Source of the DNA: Paraglaciecola mesophila
Lineage (GTDB): Bacteria; Pseudomonadota; Gammaproteobacteria; Enterobacterales; Alteromonadaceae
Reading direction: 5' to 3'
NCBI RefSeq assembly: GCF_009906955.1
Contig: NZ_CP047656.1
Span: 2,751,001 to 2,815,000 of the forward strand
DNA: 64,000 nt
Position numbers and translations under genes: made by a program. The notes beneath the pieces are model-generated. The model was not told the origin of the DNA and searched no databases. It saw only the letters and a program-made list of their open reading frames with translations. Shown here one piece after another: positions 17,629-30,469 of this stretch. The number at the start of each line of letters is the position of its first letter. Positions within the stretch are counted from its first letter, which is position 1.

Positions 17629-17767
17629 GCATATTCCAGCTCAATCATTTTTCTATGTTTTATAAGTAGATAAGGCCTCTTGGTCAATAGTTCATGGGAT
17701 AAAAATAAAATTTCTTGTAAAAAACGCGAGATATTCATAGCGTCATCAATACCTGTCAACTTATTCG

Positions 17768-21055
<3,288 letters not shown>

Positions 21056-21163
21056 TTAAAGTGCTTACTCACGAGTCAATAGACAAATTAAATCCTCTTG
21101 GTACATTGGGAAAATCAATGAAATACTGAGCAACAATCAAGTTCTTATTCTAAGGGGTCTCAA

Positions 21164-21622
21164 ATGAACGTGCGTACACGCCAAAAAACAACACGATTAA
21201 TGTCAATTTTTTTTATATTAAGCTGCGTAACCCTCCTTGCTTCACGCACCCATGCTCAGCCAACGAATAATCTTGATCGCATTGCTAATTTTATGGCTGC
21301 GTACAATGAACATGATATTAATGGCATGCTGATAAATATGACCGAAGACGTTAAATGGCTTGGAGTAGCTAACAACCAGCTAATTGTTGAAACCGCAGAT
21401 AAAAAACAACTACAAAGTGCGATGCAAGCACATTTCAAAGCGCAGCCTCATGCTCGCTCCCGCATTAAAGACAGTATTGAGCTGGGTAATACCGTTGCCG
21501 TAATAGAAGAGGCGTTTACTGAGCAACATCAAACTGGAACGTCACAATGCGCTATGTCTATCTATCAGCTTAGCGACGGCCTTATAAGTAGCATCACCTA
21601 TTACGCAGCGGCAAAGTGTTAG
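21164..21622 (+). CDS. Secreted SnoaL-like (NTF2-fold) protein
   Basis: A 152-residue protein with an N-terminal signal (a basic start, then a hydrophobic core ending near SRTHA, residue 31). The mature part reads as a small cone-shaped NTF2/SnoaL-like domain: NFMAAYNEHDINGMLINMTEDVKWLG is the characteristic opening, followed by strands ending in SSITYYAAAKC. Relatives are ligand-binding or isomerase-like; the reaction is unknown. ATG 21164 has AAGGGG upstream. It is divergent from lacZ. Confidence 0.72.
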   Translation: MNVRTRQKTTRLMSIFFILSCVTLLASRTHAQPTNNLDRIANFMAAYNEHDINGMLINMTEDVKWLGVANNQLIVETADKKQLQSAMQAHFKAQPHARSRIKDSIELGNTVAVIEEAFTEQHQTGTSQCAMSIYQLSDGLISSITYYAAAKC

Positions 21623-21736
21623 TCATCTCTCCTGCGTAGCAAAAAAAGTACAGACACAAAGTGTCATCAAGCCTAGACCATTGCATGGCAAACAAGGACA
21701 ATAGCCCGAACGTTTTAGCGACAATATAAGGTACCC

Positions 21737-22285
21737 ATGTCAGATTCGGCTTTTAAAATTGGTTTATTTTACGGTTCAACCACCTGTTACACCGAAATGG
21801 CTGCAGAGAAAATTCAAACTGCTTTTAATCGCTTGTTTGATGCCCACGTCGTGGATATTTTCAATATCAAAGATGTCCCCCTGCGCCAAGCAGAGCAATT
21901 CGATGTACTCATATTTGGGATTTCCACTTGGGACTTCGGTGAACTGCAAGAAGACTGGGAATCCTGCTGGCAAGACATCAGTGAGCTAAACCTAAAAGAC
22001 AAGACCGTGGCTTTATTTGGTCTTGGTGATCAACTTGGCTACGCTCAGTGGTTCCAAGATGCCCTTGGTATGTTGCACGACGAACTGATTATTTTGGGCT
22101 GCAATATTATTGGTTATTGGCCAAATGACGGTTATGAATTTACCGAATCCAAAGGGCTTACCGAAGATGGTTCTCACTTTGTGGGATTATCACTGGATGA
22201 CGAAAACCAGTACGATAAAACCGAGCAGCGCATTGAGAGCTGGGCTGAGCAATTGTTGTTAGAATTGGATAATGATAATCAGTGA
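21737..22285 (+). CDS. fldB: Flavodoxin, FldB type
   Basis: A 182-residue long-chain flavodoxin, an FMN electron carrier. The phosphate loop FYGSTTCYTEMAAEKI begins at residue 12, with the FldB-type Cys-Tyr rather than the Thr-Gly-Asn-Thr of FldA. WDFGELQEDWESCW (isoalloxazine-stacking loop) and FGLGDQLGYAQWFQDALG follow. ATG 21737 has AAGGTACC upstream. The stop overlaps the GTG start of the CLCA_X gene, a coupling that suggests one transcript. FldB is often linked to oxidative-stress or radical-enzyme metabolism. Confidence 0.9.
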   Translation: MSDSAFKIGLFYGSTTCYTEMAAEKIQTAFNRLFDAHVVDIFNIKDVPLRQAEQFDVLIFGISTWDFGELQEDWESCWQDISELNLKDKTVALFGLGDQLGYAQWFQDALGMLHDELIILGCNIIGYWPNDGYEFTESKGLTEDGSHFVGLSLDDENQYDKTEQRIESWAEQLLLELDNDNQ

Positions 22286-23082
22286 TCCCCAAGGCTAGCC
22301 AATCACGACTGCATCGGCCTTATTACCGCAACGGCGTTGAACATCGCAGTGGCGCGGATGTCAGTTTTCAGGATATCGTGAAAATTTTCGGTTTCCGTGC
22401 CGTCAATATAGGCAAATGGGTTACACCTGAAGAGCAGCAAATTGCGGCTAATTTATTTTTTGACGCCTTCTGTGATTTGATGGATATTTTGCAGGTTCCC
22501 GAATCGGTTATTTCATTGAACGGTACCTTATCGTTAGCCTTCGGTACAGGAGGGCGCAAGCACAGTTGCGCACACTATGAGTCTCAGACTAAACGTCTTG
22601 CCTTGGCGAAAAATGCAGGGGGCGGTTCATTAGCTCATGAATGGTTTCACGCATTTGATCATTATATTTGCGATAAATTGTTCATTCACTGTGAGCCCCA
22701 TCATTTTGCCTCCGAGCTATGGTTAGATGATTACCGGATGCATCCCCACCCGTTGAACAAAAAGCTTAGTCATTGCTTCGAGGCTATTTTTCTATCCCCT
22801 GACAAAGAAGAACCCAACCAATACGTACTCGCCAGCGCCTTAGTGGACAAAGAAATGAAGCTGTATTATTTCGCTCGTCCTCAAGAGATGGCCGCCCGAG
22901 CATTCGAAGCGATCATTCAGGATCAGCCCATACGCAACGCGTTTTTAGTACAGGGCACTAAGAAAAGTCCAGAAGCGATGTTAGGCGTTTATCCCAAAGA
23001 TACGCATAGACGACGTGTTCATGATCATTTTTTACACTACTTTGTTCATCTTGGCCAAGCCCTCGAGAGCAAAAGCGGCTAG
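22282..23082 (+). CDS. CLCA_X-family / LPD1-like putative zinc metalloprotein
   Basis: A 266-residue protein starting at GTG 22282, overlapping the fldB stop. It contains FGFRAVNIGKWVTPEEQQ near residue 33, ISLNGTLSLAFGTGGR near residue 75 and SLAHEWFHAFDHYI at residues 116-130, with His119, Glu120 and His123 forming HExxH. This order is that of the CLCA_X/LPD1-type domain known from polyvalent proteins of phages and conjugative elements, with a zincin-like core. Here it stands alone in a chromosomal setting. A metalloprotease or peptidoglycan-related activity is inference; no substrate is known. Confidence 0.75.
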   Translation: MIPKASQSRLHRPYYRNGVEHRSGADVSFQDIVKIFGFRAVNIGKWVTPEEQQIAANLFFDAFCDLMDILQVPESVISLNGTLSLAFGTGGRKHSCAHYESQTKRLALAKNAGGGSLAHEWFHAFDHYICDKLFIHCEPHHFASELWLDDYRMHPHPLNKKLSHCFEAIFLSPDKEEPNQYVLASALVDKEMKLYYFARPQEMAARAFEAIIQDQPIRNAFLVQGTKKSPEAMLGVYPKDTHRRRVHDHFLHYFVHLGQALESKSG

Positions 23083-23466
23083 TGCAGAATGCTAACCTTT
23101 AACTGGCGTTTAAAAAATGTACTGGGTTTGCAAAATATCTCGTTCTACGATACAAATAGTGCGCGTGCCGAAAAATGATCTGCGAGATCCTCAGCTTGAT
23201 CTGAGTCACACTTATCTTCGTTTTGGTCGTAGGAATATGTCAATAAAGAGAGCAAACGATATGTTTGTCGCATGAATAGCCCATTCACATCTTTTGATTT
23301 GTCAGTTGATAAATCTGTTATTGGGTATTTTTTATACCTAACATGTGAAAAACAATCCATTTTCGTTAATACAATTGCATAAATTTATGTAATTAGTGGA
23401 TGCTCTCAACTAAAAGTGCCTTTATACTAGGCGAATTCAATTTCAACAATTTGGCGACAAGTACAG
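23083..23466. other. Intergenic region before exbD
   Basis: A 384-bp spacer with no convincing gene. It contains a perfect 12-bp palindrome CATAAATTTATG (23378-23389) about 80 bp before the exbD start, a candidate regulator site. A minus-strand frame at 23145-23360 has no ribosome-binding site and was not accepted. Confidence 0.4.
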
Positions 23467-23874
23467 ATGAAAAGAAAGAAGCACGGCTCTTCTGATGACG
23501 AAGCAGCAATTGATATGACCCCCATGTTGGACATTGTGTTCATCATGTTGATTTTCTTCATTGTTACCACCTCTTTCGTAAAAGAAAAAGGTCTAGATGT
23601 TTTGCGTCCGAAAGACTCAAACTCACCGCCGCCGAAAACGAATGTTAAATCTTTAGCGATCCGCGTTAACGAAGATGGCACTATCATGATGAACAGTCGT
23701 GAAGTGGATATCCGTCGTATCGTGGCGAACATTCAAAGCTTTTTAGCTGAAAACAACACAGACTCTGCTGCTGTTCAAGCTCATCCTAAAGCGAAACACG
23801 GTGTGGTAACTGAAGTTATTAACCAAGCTAAAGAAGCTGGCATTGCCAATGTTTCTGTTTTAGTAGGTAAGTAA
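23467..23874 (+). CDS. ExbD/TolR-family biopolymer transport protein
   Basis: A 135-residue single-pass inner-membrane protein. Residues about 16-40 carry IDMTPMLDIVFIMLIFFIV, with the membrane Asp that uses the proton gradient in ExbD/TolR; the periplasmic domain ends in NVSVLVGK. ExbD works with an ExbB partner to energise TonB-dependent transport or related machines. The length and sequence resemble ExbD2 of TonB2-type operons, but no exbB, tonB or DUF3450 gene is adjacent. It is followed by a strong terminator, so it is monocistronic here. Confidence 0.85.
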   Translation: MKRKKHGSSDDEAAIDMTPMLDIVFIMLIFFIVTTSFVKEKGLDVLRPKDSNSPPPKTNVKSLAIRVNEDGTIMMNSREVDIRRIVANIQSFLAENNTDSAAVQAHPKAKHGVVTEVINQAKEAGIANVSVLVGK

Positions 23875-23908
23875 CTTATTCGTTACTAACGAATGCATCA
23901 AATACGAA

Positions 23909-23937
23909 AAAAGCCATCAAATGATGGCTTTTTTTAT
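23909..23937. terminator. Bidirectional terminator between exbD and rraA
   Basis: An 8-bp stem AAGCCATC / GATGGCTT with a 4-base loop, flanked by an A run on the left and a T run on the right, so it can work for both convergent genes. Confidence 0.85.
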
Positions 23938-23953
23938 GTCTGCAATAAACAGG

Positions 23954-24439
23954 TTATTCTACGTCTAACGGCTCAGGAGAAAGGATAATCCCAGTACGAT
24001 CAGCATAGACATGATCTTCTGGTAAAAAAGTCACACCACCAAAATTCACCGCCACATCTACCTCACCAACACCTTGGTCGTCAGCACTAACGGGAATAGA
24101 CGCTATCGCGTGAACGCCAACATTAATTTCTTCGAGATCATCAACTTCGCGTACACTGCCATAACAAATAATGCCTTCCCAGCCATTATCTAAGGCAATT
24201 TGAGCTGCTGCGGAATCGATTAGCGCTCTGCGCATAGAGCCGCCGCCGTCGATGAGTAATACCTTACCTAAGCCTGGCTTTTCCAGCGCTTTAAGAATGA
24301 CACCCTTATCTTCGAAACACTTGATGGTGGTAATTTCACCGCCAAATGACGCACGGCCACCAAAGCTAACAAACATGGGTTCTACCACATCAACACTGTC
24401 AGCAAATAAATCACATAATGCAGATGTATTATATTCCAT
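23954..24439 (-). CDS. rraA: Ribonuclease E activity regulator RraA
   Basis: A 161-residue trimeric inhibitor of RNase E that remodels the degradosome. It matches E. coli RraA along its length: [22 protein letters not shown] near residue 23, [16 protein letters not shown] near residue 60 and [24 protein letters not shown] at the end. An in-frame TTG two codons upstream was rejected: ATG 24439 has AAGGGG 9 bases upstream, which suits the ATG better. It is convergent with exbD. Confidence 0.93.
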   Translation of the reverse strand: MEYNTSALCDLFADSVDVVEPMFVSFGGRASFGGEITTIKCFEDKGVILKALEKPGLGKVLLIDGGGSMRRALIDSAAAQIALDNGWEGIICYGSVREVDDLEEINVGVHAIASIPVSADDQGVGEVDVAVNFGGVTFLPEDHVYADRTGIILSPEPLDVE

Positions 24440-24641
24440 TGCCAATCCCCTTCAGACGAATTACTACCAGTATACTGTTAGGTATTGGCAATGCCACTAC
24501 TAATCAAGCTTTTGCGTTTTTTTAATTCACACTACTGGGGAAGTTTATTTCATAAACTGTTCTTTAATCTGTCACCTAAGCTTCACACAGAAAAAATACC
24601 ATCTTCAACATCGAACACATGCGAGTTGATGGAGTGTCACC

Positions 24642-25151
24642 TTGAAAACACTTACTCAGACAGATACCCAGCTTTTTCACTGGCTTTTTGGGTTAACCGC
24701 GAAACGAGACTGCCGCTGGATAATTTGGATGTCACGTACCGGCGACGGGCACTTATATTTACTCCTTGGTTTATTACTTTGGTTATTTGAAGCAGAGCAT
24801 GGCGCGCTATTTTTATACAGTGCATTGCTGGCATACAGCTTAGAACTTCCTGTGTATTTAATTTTGAAAAAGTTTTTACGCAGGCAGCGTCCTTGTGATC
24901 TATTGCAAAACTTCAGTGCTCATATCACCCCATCCGACAAGTTTAGCTTGCCCTCAGGGCACACTGCAGCGGCATTTCTAATGGCCTCATTAATAGCCAG
25001 CTTTTATCCATCCATGCTGATATTGGTTTATTGCTGGGCCAGTATCATCGGGTTATCTCGTGTGTTATTGGGCGTGCACTACCCTAGCGACATTTTAGCG
25101 GGTGCGGCCTTGGGTCTAAGCATGTCTTATTTCAGCTTATCCTTGCTATAA
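24642..25151 (+). CDS. PAP2-family membrane phosphatase
   Basis: A 169-residue inner-membrane protein with about five helices. The three PAP2 motifs are present: LKKFLRRQRP near residue 83, PSGH near residue 107 and SRVLLGVHYPSD near residue 147 with the catalytic His. Such enzymes remove phosphate from lipid phosphates or undecaprenyl pyrophosphate. It starts with TTG 24642; GGAG 7 bases upstream and no better ATG decide this. It is followed 27 bp later by a glycosyltransferase gene that also starts with TTG, so both are likely translated at a modest level. Confidence 0.83.
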   Translation: MKTLTQTDTQLFHWLFGLTAKRDCRWIIWMSRTGDGHLYLLLGLLLWLFEAEHGALFLYSALLAYSLELPVYLILKKFLRRQRPCDLLQNFSAHITPSDKFSLPSGHTAAAFLMASLIASFYPSMLILVYCWASIIGLSRVLLGVHYPSDILAGAALGLSMSYFSLSLL

Positions 25152-25178
25152 CTTGTCACAACGAAAGAGTACTCACCT

Positions 25179-26255
25179 TTGAAGATATTGTACGGTGTAC
25201 AAGGCACCGGTAATGGGCACACTACCCGCGCCCGAGTCATGGCAAAAGCGTTTGATCAACGCAACGATATACAAGTGGATTATCTTTTCTCCGGCCGAGA
25301 AAAAGACAAATATTTTGATATGGAAGTCTTCGGTGATTTTGCCAGTTATCGTGGTTTAAGTTTTGAAACCAAAGGTGGAAAAATCAGCAAATCAGCTACC
25401 TTCAAAGCAGCAAAACTCAGTGAGCTGTATCGTGATATAAAAAATGTGCGAGCAACCGACTACGACTTAGTCATCAATGACTTCGAGCCAATTAGCGCTT
25501 GGGCGGCAAAGCGAAACAACATTCCTTCTATATCCATCAGCCATCAAGCAGCCTTTGTACACCCCATTCCGCAACAACCCGGTACTCTATTCGATAAATT
25601 GATTACACGATATTTTGCCCCTACCGACTTGCATCTAGGTGTGCACTGGTATCACTTTGGGCACGCAATCATGCCGCCTTTTATCGAAGCAGATGACAGT
25701 CATTGTCCACCATCGCGCACATATTTAGTGTATTTACCGTTTGAAGAAGTAGATGATATCAATGCTCTGCTTGACCCATTCTCAGAGCATGATTTCATTT
25801 GCTTTCATCCAAAAATAGAACAAGACGTTCAGGCAGGAAATATTCAATGGCGTCGACCGTCAAAAGTCGATTTTGTAAGTATTCTGCAGAGCTGTTCTGG
25901 GGTAATTGCCAATGCAGGCTTTGAACTGGCAAGTGAATGCCTGCACTTTGGTAAAAAACTGTTGATCAAACCCTTAAGTGGCCAATACGAACAACTGTCT
26001 AATGCCAAAACCCTAGTTCAACTAGGGCTAGCTCAAAGTATGCCGACACTAGACAGCGACACTGTCGAAGAATGGTTAGTTAAACCTGCCATTGAACGTA
26101 TTGCTTATCCACAAAACCCGGACATTCTGATTGATTGGTTAGTCAAACGCGATTGGCAAGCCGTTAACGCATTATGCGAGCAACTTTGGAGCAAAGTGCG
26201 CTTTCCACAATCAGTGGTCACACAGTTAGACAAACTCCCCATTGCAAATCGCTAG
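25179..26255 (+). CDS. MJ1255/VC2487-family glycosyltransferase
   Basis: A 358-residue GT-B-like protein. The N-terminus ILYGVQGTGNGHTTRARVMAKAF and the later SCSGVIANAGFELASECLHFGKKLLIKPLSGQYEQLSNA (donor-nucleotide site) match the MJ1255/VC2487 family of predicted glycosyltransferases. It starts with TTG 25179 and only a weak GAAAGAG ribosome site. Pairing with a PAP2 phosphatase suggests glycolipid or undecaprenyl-linked sugar chemistry at the membrane; this is inference. No signal peptide. Confidence 0.8.
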   Translation: MKILYGVQGTGNGHTTRARVMAKAFDQRNDIQVDYLFSGREKDKYFDMEVFGDFASYRGLSFETKGGKISKSATFKAAKLSELYRDIKNVRATDYDLVINDFEPISAWAAKRNNIPSISISHQAAFVHPIPQQPGTLFDKLITRYFAPTDLHLGVHWYHFGHAIMPPFIEADDSHCPPSRTYLVYLPFEEVDDINALLDPFSEHDFICFHPKIEQDVQAGNIQWRRPSKVDFVSILQSCSGVIANAGFELASECLHFGKKLLIKPLSGQYEQLSNAKTLVQLGLAQSMPTLDSDTVEEWLVKPAIERIAYPQNPDILIDWLVKRDWQAVNALCEQLWSKVRFPQSVVTQLDKLPIANR

Positions 26256-26417
26256 CACTCTTTAGCATGCCACATTCACGGGTATTTTAATCAAGTGTGG
26301 CTGGGTGCGTCTTGGTTAAAATGAATATAGATTATAACGCTTAAAGCACGGTTAACACGTTGCATTTTACGCTAAGAGTGCCATCATACGCGGCTACACT
26401 ATTAGTTGAGACCTGAG

Positions 26418-26588
26418 ATGCAACGTAAAACGATTTTTTTGTTAGCACTAATAAGTGCACTTTCCCTGTTAACATTGCAGGGCTGTGGGCAAAAGAAACC
26501 CTTAACTTTGCCGGAAAAGCCCCAGCAAAACACCACATCTCAGACTTCTCCTAGCCCATCTCAAGAGACCCAAGAAGGTAAGCAGTAA
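26418..26588 (+). CDS. lptM: Small outer-membrane lipoprotein LptM (YifL)
   Basis: A 56-residue lipoprotein: a basic start, a hydrophobic core, the lipobox TLQGCGQKKPL and a short Pro/Gln-rich tail. This is the family signature of LptM/YifL, which assists assembly of the LptDE lipopolysaccharide transporter. Its place immediately before lysA-dapF matches the conserved gammaproteobacterial order. ATG 26418 is used; an in-frame upstream start would add four residues before the signal. It ends 1 bp before lysA. Confidence 0.88.
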   Translation: MQRKTIFLLALISALSLLTLQGCGQKKPLTLPEKPQQNTTSQTSPSPSQETQEGKQ

Positions 26589-26589
26589 T

Positions 26590-27837
26590 ATGGATTTTTT
26601 TGGCTATAAAAATGAAAAACTCTATGCAGAAGATGTATCCCTGCAAGACATTGCTCAAACCCATGGAACCCCATGTTATGTATATTCTAAAGCCACTATC
26701 GAGCGCCATTGGTTAGCCTTTGATAAAGCCGCTGGTACACACCCACATTTAGTCTGCTACGCAGTAAAAGCCAATTCTAACCTAGGCGTACTAAGCGTTT
26801 TGGCAAAGCTCGGGTCAGGCTTTGATATTGTGTCAGGTGGTGAGTTATTACGCGTCCTCAAAGCGGGTGGTGACCCTACCAAAGTGGTCTTTTCTGGTGT
26901 AGGCAAAACCCCAGAAGAAATCGCACTGGGCCTTAAGCACAACATTAAGTGCTTTAATGTTGAATCACCAGCAGAACTAGAGCGTATTAGCCAAGTCGCT
27001 GTTGCCGAAAACAAAATTGCCCCTATTTCAATTCGTGTCAACCCAGACGTTGACGCGAAAACGCACCCCTATATTTCTACTGGCCTCAAAGCCAATAAGT
27101 TCGGTATCGAGCGTGAACAAGCAGTAGAAGTTTACCGTCATGCTGCTTCACTACCCAATTTAGAAATAAAAGGTATCGATTGCCATATCGGTTCACAATT
27201 AACCGAAATCGCCCCATTTGTTGATGCGCTTGATAAACTATTAGTGCTTATTGATGAGCTAGCTGAAAATGGCATTACCTTAGCGCATTTAGATGTCGGC
27301 GGCGGCTTAGGCGTAACCTACAAAGACGAAACGCCTCCTCACCCTGATGAATACACCCAAGCCATTGCGCAGCGAATGCAAGGCCGTGAAGATTTGCAGC
27401 TCATTTTTGAGCCGGGTCGCGCCATTATGGCGAACGCTGGGGTGCTATTAACCAAAGTAGAATTTTTAAAGCAAGGCGCTGAGAAGAATTTCGCTATTGT
27501 TGATGCCGCCATGAACGATTTAATTCGCCCTGCATTATATTCAGCTTGGCAAAGCATTATTCCCCTTGATACTTCACTCACTCGTGACAGCGCAGTTTAT
27601 GACGTTGTTGGGCCAATATGCGAAACCGGCGACTTCATTGGCAAAGAGCGCGAGTTAGCAATTGAGGCTGGTGATTACTTAGCAGTACGCAGCGCCGGCG
27701 CTTATGGGTTTGTGATGGCATCAAACTACAACAGTCGTTGTAAAGCCGCTGAAATAATGGTCGACAAGGAAAACATCATCCTAGTACGTGAACGTGAAAC
27801 CCTTGAAGACCTATGGCGCGGTGAAAGCACGCTGTAA
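26590..27837 (+). CDS. lysA: Diaminopimelate decarboxylase
   Basis: PLP enzyme that decarboxylates meso-diaminopimelate to L-lysine. The PLP lysine is in CYAVKANSNLGVL near residue 60; GSGFDIVSGGEL, HIGSQ, DVGGGLGV, EPGRAI and CETGDF (active-site Cys) follow in the expected order. The 415-residue length is standard. It begins 1 bp after lptM and is followed by dapF, whose product makes its substrate, so the operon couples the last two lysine steps. Confidence 0.97.
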   Translation: MDFFGYKNEKLYAEDVSLQDIAQTHGTPCYVYSKATIERHWLAFDKAAGTHPHLVCYAVKANSNLGVLSVLAKLGSGFDIVSGGELLRVLKAGGDPTKVVFSGVGKTPEEIALGLKHNIKCFNVESPAELERISQVAVAENKIAPISIRVNPDVDAKTHPYISTGLKANKFGIEREQAVEVYRHAASLPNLEIKGIDCHIGSQLTEIAPFVDALDKLLVLIDELAENGITLAHLDVGGGLGVTYKDETPPHPDEYTQAIAQRMQGREDLQLIFEPGRAIMANAGVLLTKVEFLKQGAEKNFAIVDAAMNDLIRPALYSAWQSIIPLDTSLTRDSAVYDVVGPICETGDFIGKERELAIEAGDYLAVRSAGAYGFVMASNYNSRCKAAEIMVDKENIILVRERETLEDLWRGESTL

Positions 27838-27984
27838 GGAAAGCCCCCAGATTGCACCATCCCTTAGCCAAGATGGTGCAAATCCATAGTCAGCAGTGCT
27901 TTGAAATGATATAACCATCATTATAGGTACTTGATACAAGGGCGATTGTCGTCTGATTAAGTGATTTTTACGTAAGTGGCACAC

Positions 27985-28815
27985 ATGCAAGTTCAGTTTT
28001 CAAAGATGCACGGTTTGGGCAATGACTTTGTCGTTATCGACAACGTGACTCAAAATGTTTTTTTCAGTAAAGAGAAAATTGCCCAGTTGGCAGATCGCAA
28101 CTTCGGCATCGGCTTCGACCAATTATTGGTCGTTGAGCCTCCGTACGACCCAGAACAAGATTTTCATTACCGTATTTTTAATTCGGACGGCTCAGAGGTA
28201 TCTCAATGTGGTAACGGTGCTCGCTGCTTTGCTCGCTTTGTGAAAATGAAAGGGTTAACCAATCGCAATAAAATAGTAGTCAGCACGAAAGCCGGCCGCA
28301 TCGTGTTGTATCACGAGCGCGATGGGCAAGTGACCGTGAATATGGGCGAGCCCGAGTTTGAGCCGGCGAAAATTCCGCTCAAAGCCAACAAGCAAGAGAA
28401 CATTTATATCATCCGCGAAAATGACCATACTTTTTTTTGTGGTGCAGTTTCCATGGGTAACCCTCACTGTGTATTATTAGTAGATGATGTCGCCACAACA
28501 GATGTAGAAGGCATAGGCAAAACGTTGGTTGCCCATGAGCGCTTCCCTGAAGGGGCAAACATCGGGTTTATGCAGATTTTAAACAGCGGACATATTAAAC
28601 TACGCGTTTATGAACGTGGAGTAGGCGAAACCCTCGCCTGTGGTAGTGGTGCTTGTGCAGCCGTCGCCGTAGGTCAAATGCAGAAAAAATTAAGCAAGGA
28701 AGTCACTGTCGATTTACCCGGTGGCACCTTGAAAATTCGCTGGCAAGGGCCAGGCTCAATTTTAAAAATGACAGGGACAGCGGAACATGTCTTTGATGGG
28801 AATATCACGTTATGA
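27985..28815 (+). CDS. dapF: Diaminopimelate epimerase
   Basis: Converts LL- to meso-diaminopimelate for lysine and peptidoglycan. Both catalytic cysteines are present, in [13 protein letters not shown] near residue 73 and [14 protein letters not shown] near residue 217, and the N-terminus [12 protein letters not shown] is typical. The 276-residue length fits. ATG 27985 is used; a GTG three codons upstream is open but no better placed. It is 147 bp after lysA, and its stop overlaps the DUF484 start (ATGA). Confidence 0.96.
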   Translation: MQVQFSKMHGLGNDFVVIDNVTQNVFFSKEKIAQLADRNFGIGFDQLLVVEPPYDPEQDFHYRIFNSDGSEVSQCGNGARCFARFVKMKGLTNRNKIVVSTKAGRIVLYHERDGQVTVNMGEPEFEPAKIPLKANKQENIYIIRENDHTFFCGAVSMGNPHCVLLVDDVATTDVEGIGKTLVAHERFPEGANIGFMQILNSGHIKLRVYERGVGETLACGSGACAAVAVGQMQKKLSKEVTVDLPGGTLKIRWQGPGSILKMTGTAEHVFDGNITL

Positions 28816-29510
28816 ATGAAGCATCTGGTCAGCAAAAAAGCCCTATAGACAATACGTCAGCCTTTGCTGAACCGGATGGTATAACTGAAAAGCAGGTAGC
28901 AGTGTACCTAGCACAGCACCCTGAATTTTTCGTGAAACACCCCGCCCTGCTCGAGCAATTACAATTGCCCCATGCTCAAAAGGGCAGTGTGTCATTAGTC
29001 GAACGCCAAAGCGAACAACTCCGTCAAAAGGTGCGTTTACTGAATACTAAACTCAGCCAGTTAATCAGTATCGCTAAACAAAATGAAGCCATATATCGCA
29101 TTTATGCAGATTTAAATCTTCGCGTGTTGAAGTGCACTGACATCAGTTCAGTACAGTTTGTATTAGAAGACGTGATGCAAGAACAGCTGAACCTTTCCTC
29201 TGTTGCGCTTAAGCCTTATAAAGGTGCCTTTGCGCTACCGGAAATTCAGCGAAAACTATTTGCTGAAAAGCGCTTTAAAGATAACGATTTCTTCTTCGGG
29301 CGCTTGAGTGAACATGAGAAAAAGCTGCTTTTTAGTGACCAACAGGCAGAATCAGTCGCATTACTGCGTTTGGGTGAGAACGGTGAACTAGGTATTTTAG
29401 CCATTGGCAGTAACGACCCTGGGCATTTTAACCCAGACATGGATACCCTGCTGATTACTCAGTTACAGCAGTTTTTAAGTATACTGCTGCCCAAACTTCT
29501 GGCTTATTAA
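28812..29510 (+). CDS. DUF484-family protein
   Basis: A 232-residue protein with a helical N-terminus ([22 protein letters not shown], the typical DUF484 opening), a long coiled-coil-like helix and a C-terminal GAF-like domain ending in [17 protein letters not shown]. It is always found between dapF and xerC in gammaproteobacteria. Its biochemical role is unknown. It overlaps dapF by 4 bp, and its stop TAA overlaps the xerC ATG by one base. Confidence 0.88.
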   Translation: MNEASGQQKSPIDNTSAFAEPDGITEKQVAVYLAQHPEFFVKHPALLEQLQLPHAQKGSVSLVERQSEQLRQKVRLLNTKLSQLISIAKQNEAIYRIYADLNLRVLKCTDISSVQFVLEDVMQEQLNLSSVALKPYKGAFALPEIQRKLFAEKRFKDNDFFFGRLSEHEKKLLFSDQQAESVALLRLGENGELGILAIGSNDPGHFNPDMDTLLITQLQQFLSILLPKLLAY

Positions 29511-30406
29511 TGACTGCGCAGCCAAGCCTGCAACCCTTGCTAGACAAGTACTTTAACTACCTCAAGTACGAGCGTAATTTAGCAGCCAAATCGATTGAAA
29601 ACTATCAGCGCCAACTTGTCAGTATCTGCCAAAGCCTTACCATTACAGCATGGTCAGAGCTAGCGGTTGATCATGTGCGTCAAGTACTCAATCACGCACG
29701 TCGCCAAGGCTTAAGCCCGCGCAGTATCGCCCTTCGCCTATCGGCATTGCGTGGCTATTGTGCATATCTGGTTGAGCTTGACGTATTGACCAGCAACCCA
29801 GCCAAAGCCGTTCAAGCACCAAAGCAAGGCAAACCATTACCCAAACAACTCAATGTAGATGAAATGCATCAACTGCTGAGCTTCGATGATGACTCGCTAC
29901 TTGCCGTTCGTGATAAAGCCATGCTCGAGCTGACCTACAGTTGCGGTTTACGTTTAGCTGAACTGGCCGATTTAAACCTGAAAAGCATCCAAGACGACGG
30001 GCAATTACGGGTCATGGGGAAAGGCAGTAAAGAGCGCATACTCCCCATTGGTAAAACGGCGTTAAAGTGCCTTGGCGAATGGTTGAAAGTGCGCGGCGTT
30101 TTAGCTGTCGGTGATGAGCCAGCCTTGTTTTTAAGCAAACATAGGAGGCGTATCAGCCATAGACAGATCGCCAAACGTATGCAGCTGTGGGCCAAACAGC
30201 AGCAGCTAGATCAAGATATTAATCCACATAAATTACGTCACTCTTTTGCTACCCATATTCTCGAATCGAGCGGTGATTTGCGTGGCGTGCAGGAATTACT
30301 CGGGCATGCTAATTTATCTACCACGCAAGTGTATACCCACTTGAACTTTCAACATCTGGCAAGCGTATACGATACTGCGCACCCAAGAGCTAAACGCCAA
30401 AAGTAA
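29510..30406 (+). CDS. xerC: Tyrosine recombinase XerC
   Basis: Works with XerD at dif to resolve chromosome dimers. The N-terminal SAM-like domain precedes the catalytic domain with Arg in TYSCGLRLAEL, Lys in MGKGSKER, His-x2-Arg in HKLRHSFATH, a second His in LGHANLSTTQ and the nucleophile Tyr in TQVYTHL near residue 279. The 298-residue length is standard. The start overlaps the DUF484 stop. A 63-bp gap separates it from yigB. Confidence 0.97.
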   Translation: MTAQPSLQPLLDKYFNYLKYERNLAAKSIENYQRQLVSICQSLTITAWSELAVDHVRQVLNHARRQGLSPRSIALRLSALRGYCAYLVELDVLTSNPAKAVQAPKQGKPLPKQLNVDEMHQLLSFDDDSLLAVRDKAMLELTYSCGLRLAELADLNLKSIQDDGQLRVMGKGSKERILPIGKTALKCLGEWLKVRGVLAVGDEPALFLSKHRRRISHRQIAKRMQLWAKQQQLDQDINPHKLRHSFATHILESSGDLRGVQELLGHANLSTTQVYTHLNFQHLASVYDTAHPRAKRQK

Positions 30407-30469
30407 TCATCCATCCGAGAAGTAATATCTGCGGCCCATTGGCATGAGAAAAAGGACAGAACCGAATAT

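Noticed and set aside
23145..23360. Minus-strand frame of 71 codons before exbD
   Set aside because: It has an ATG but no ribosome-binding site, odd composition, and lies over the likely exbD promoter.
27838..27984. Lysine riboswitch or other RNA between lysA and dapF
   Set aside because: The 147-bp gap shows a weak imperfect repeat around TTGCACCATC but no riboswitch core that I can recognise.
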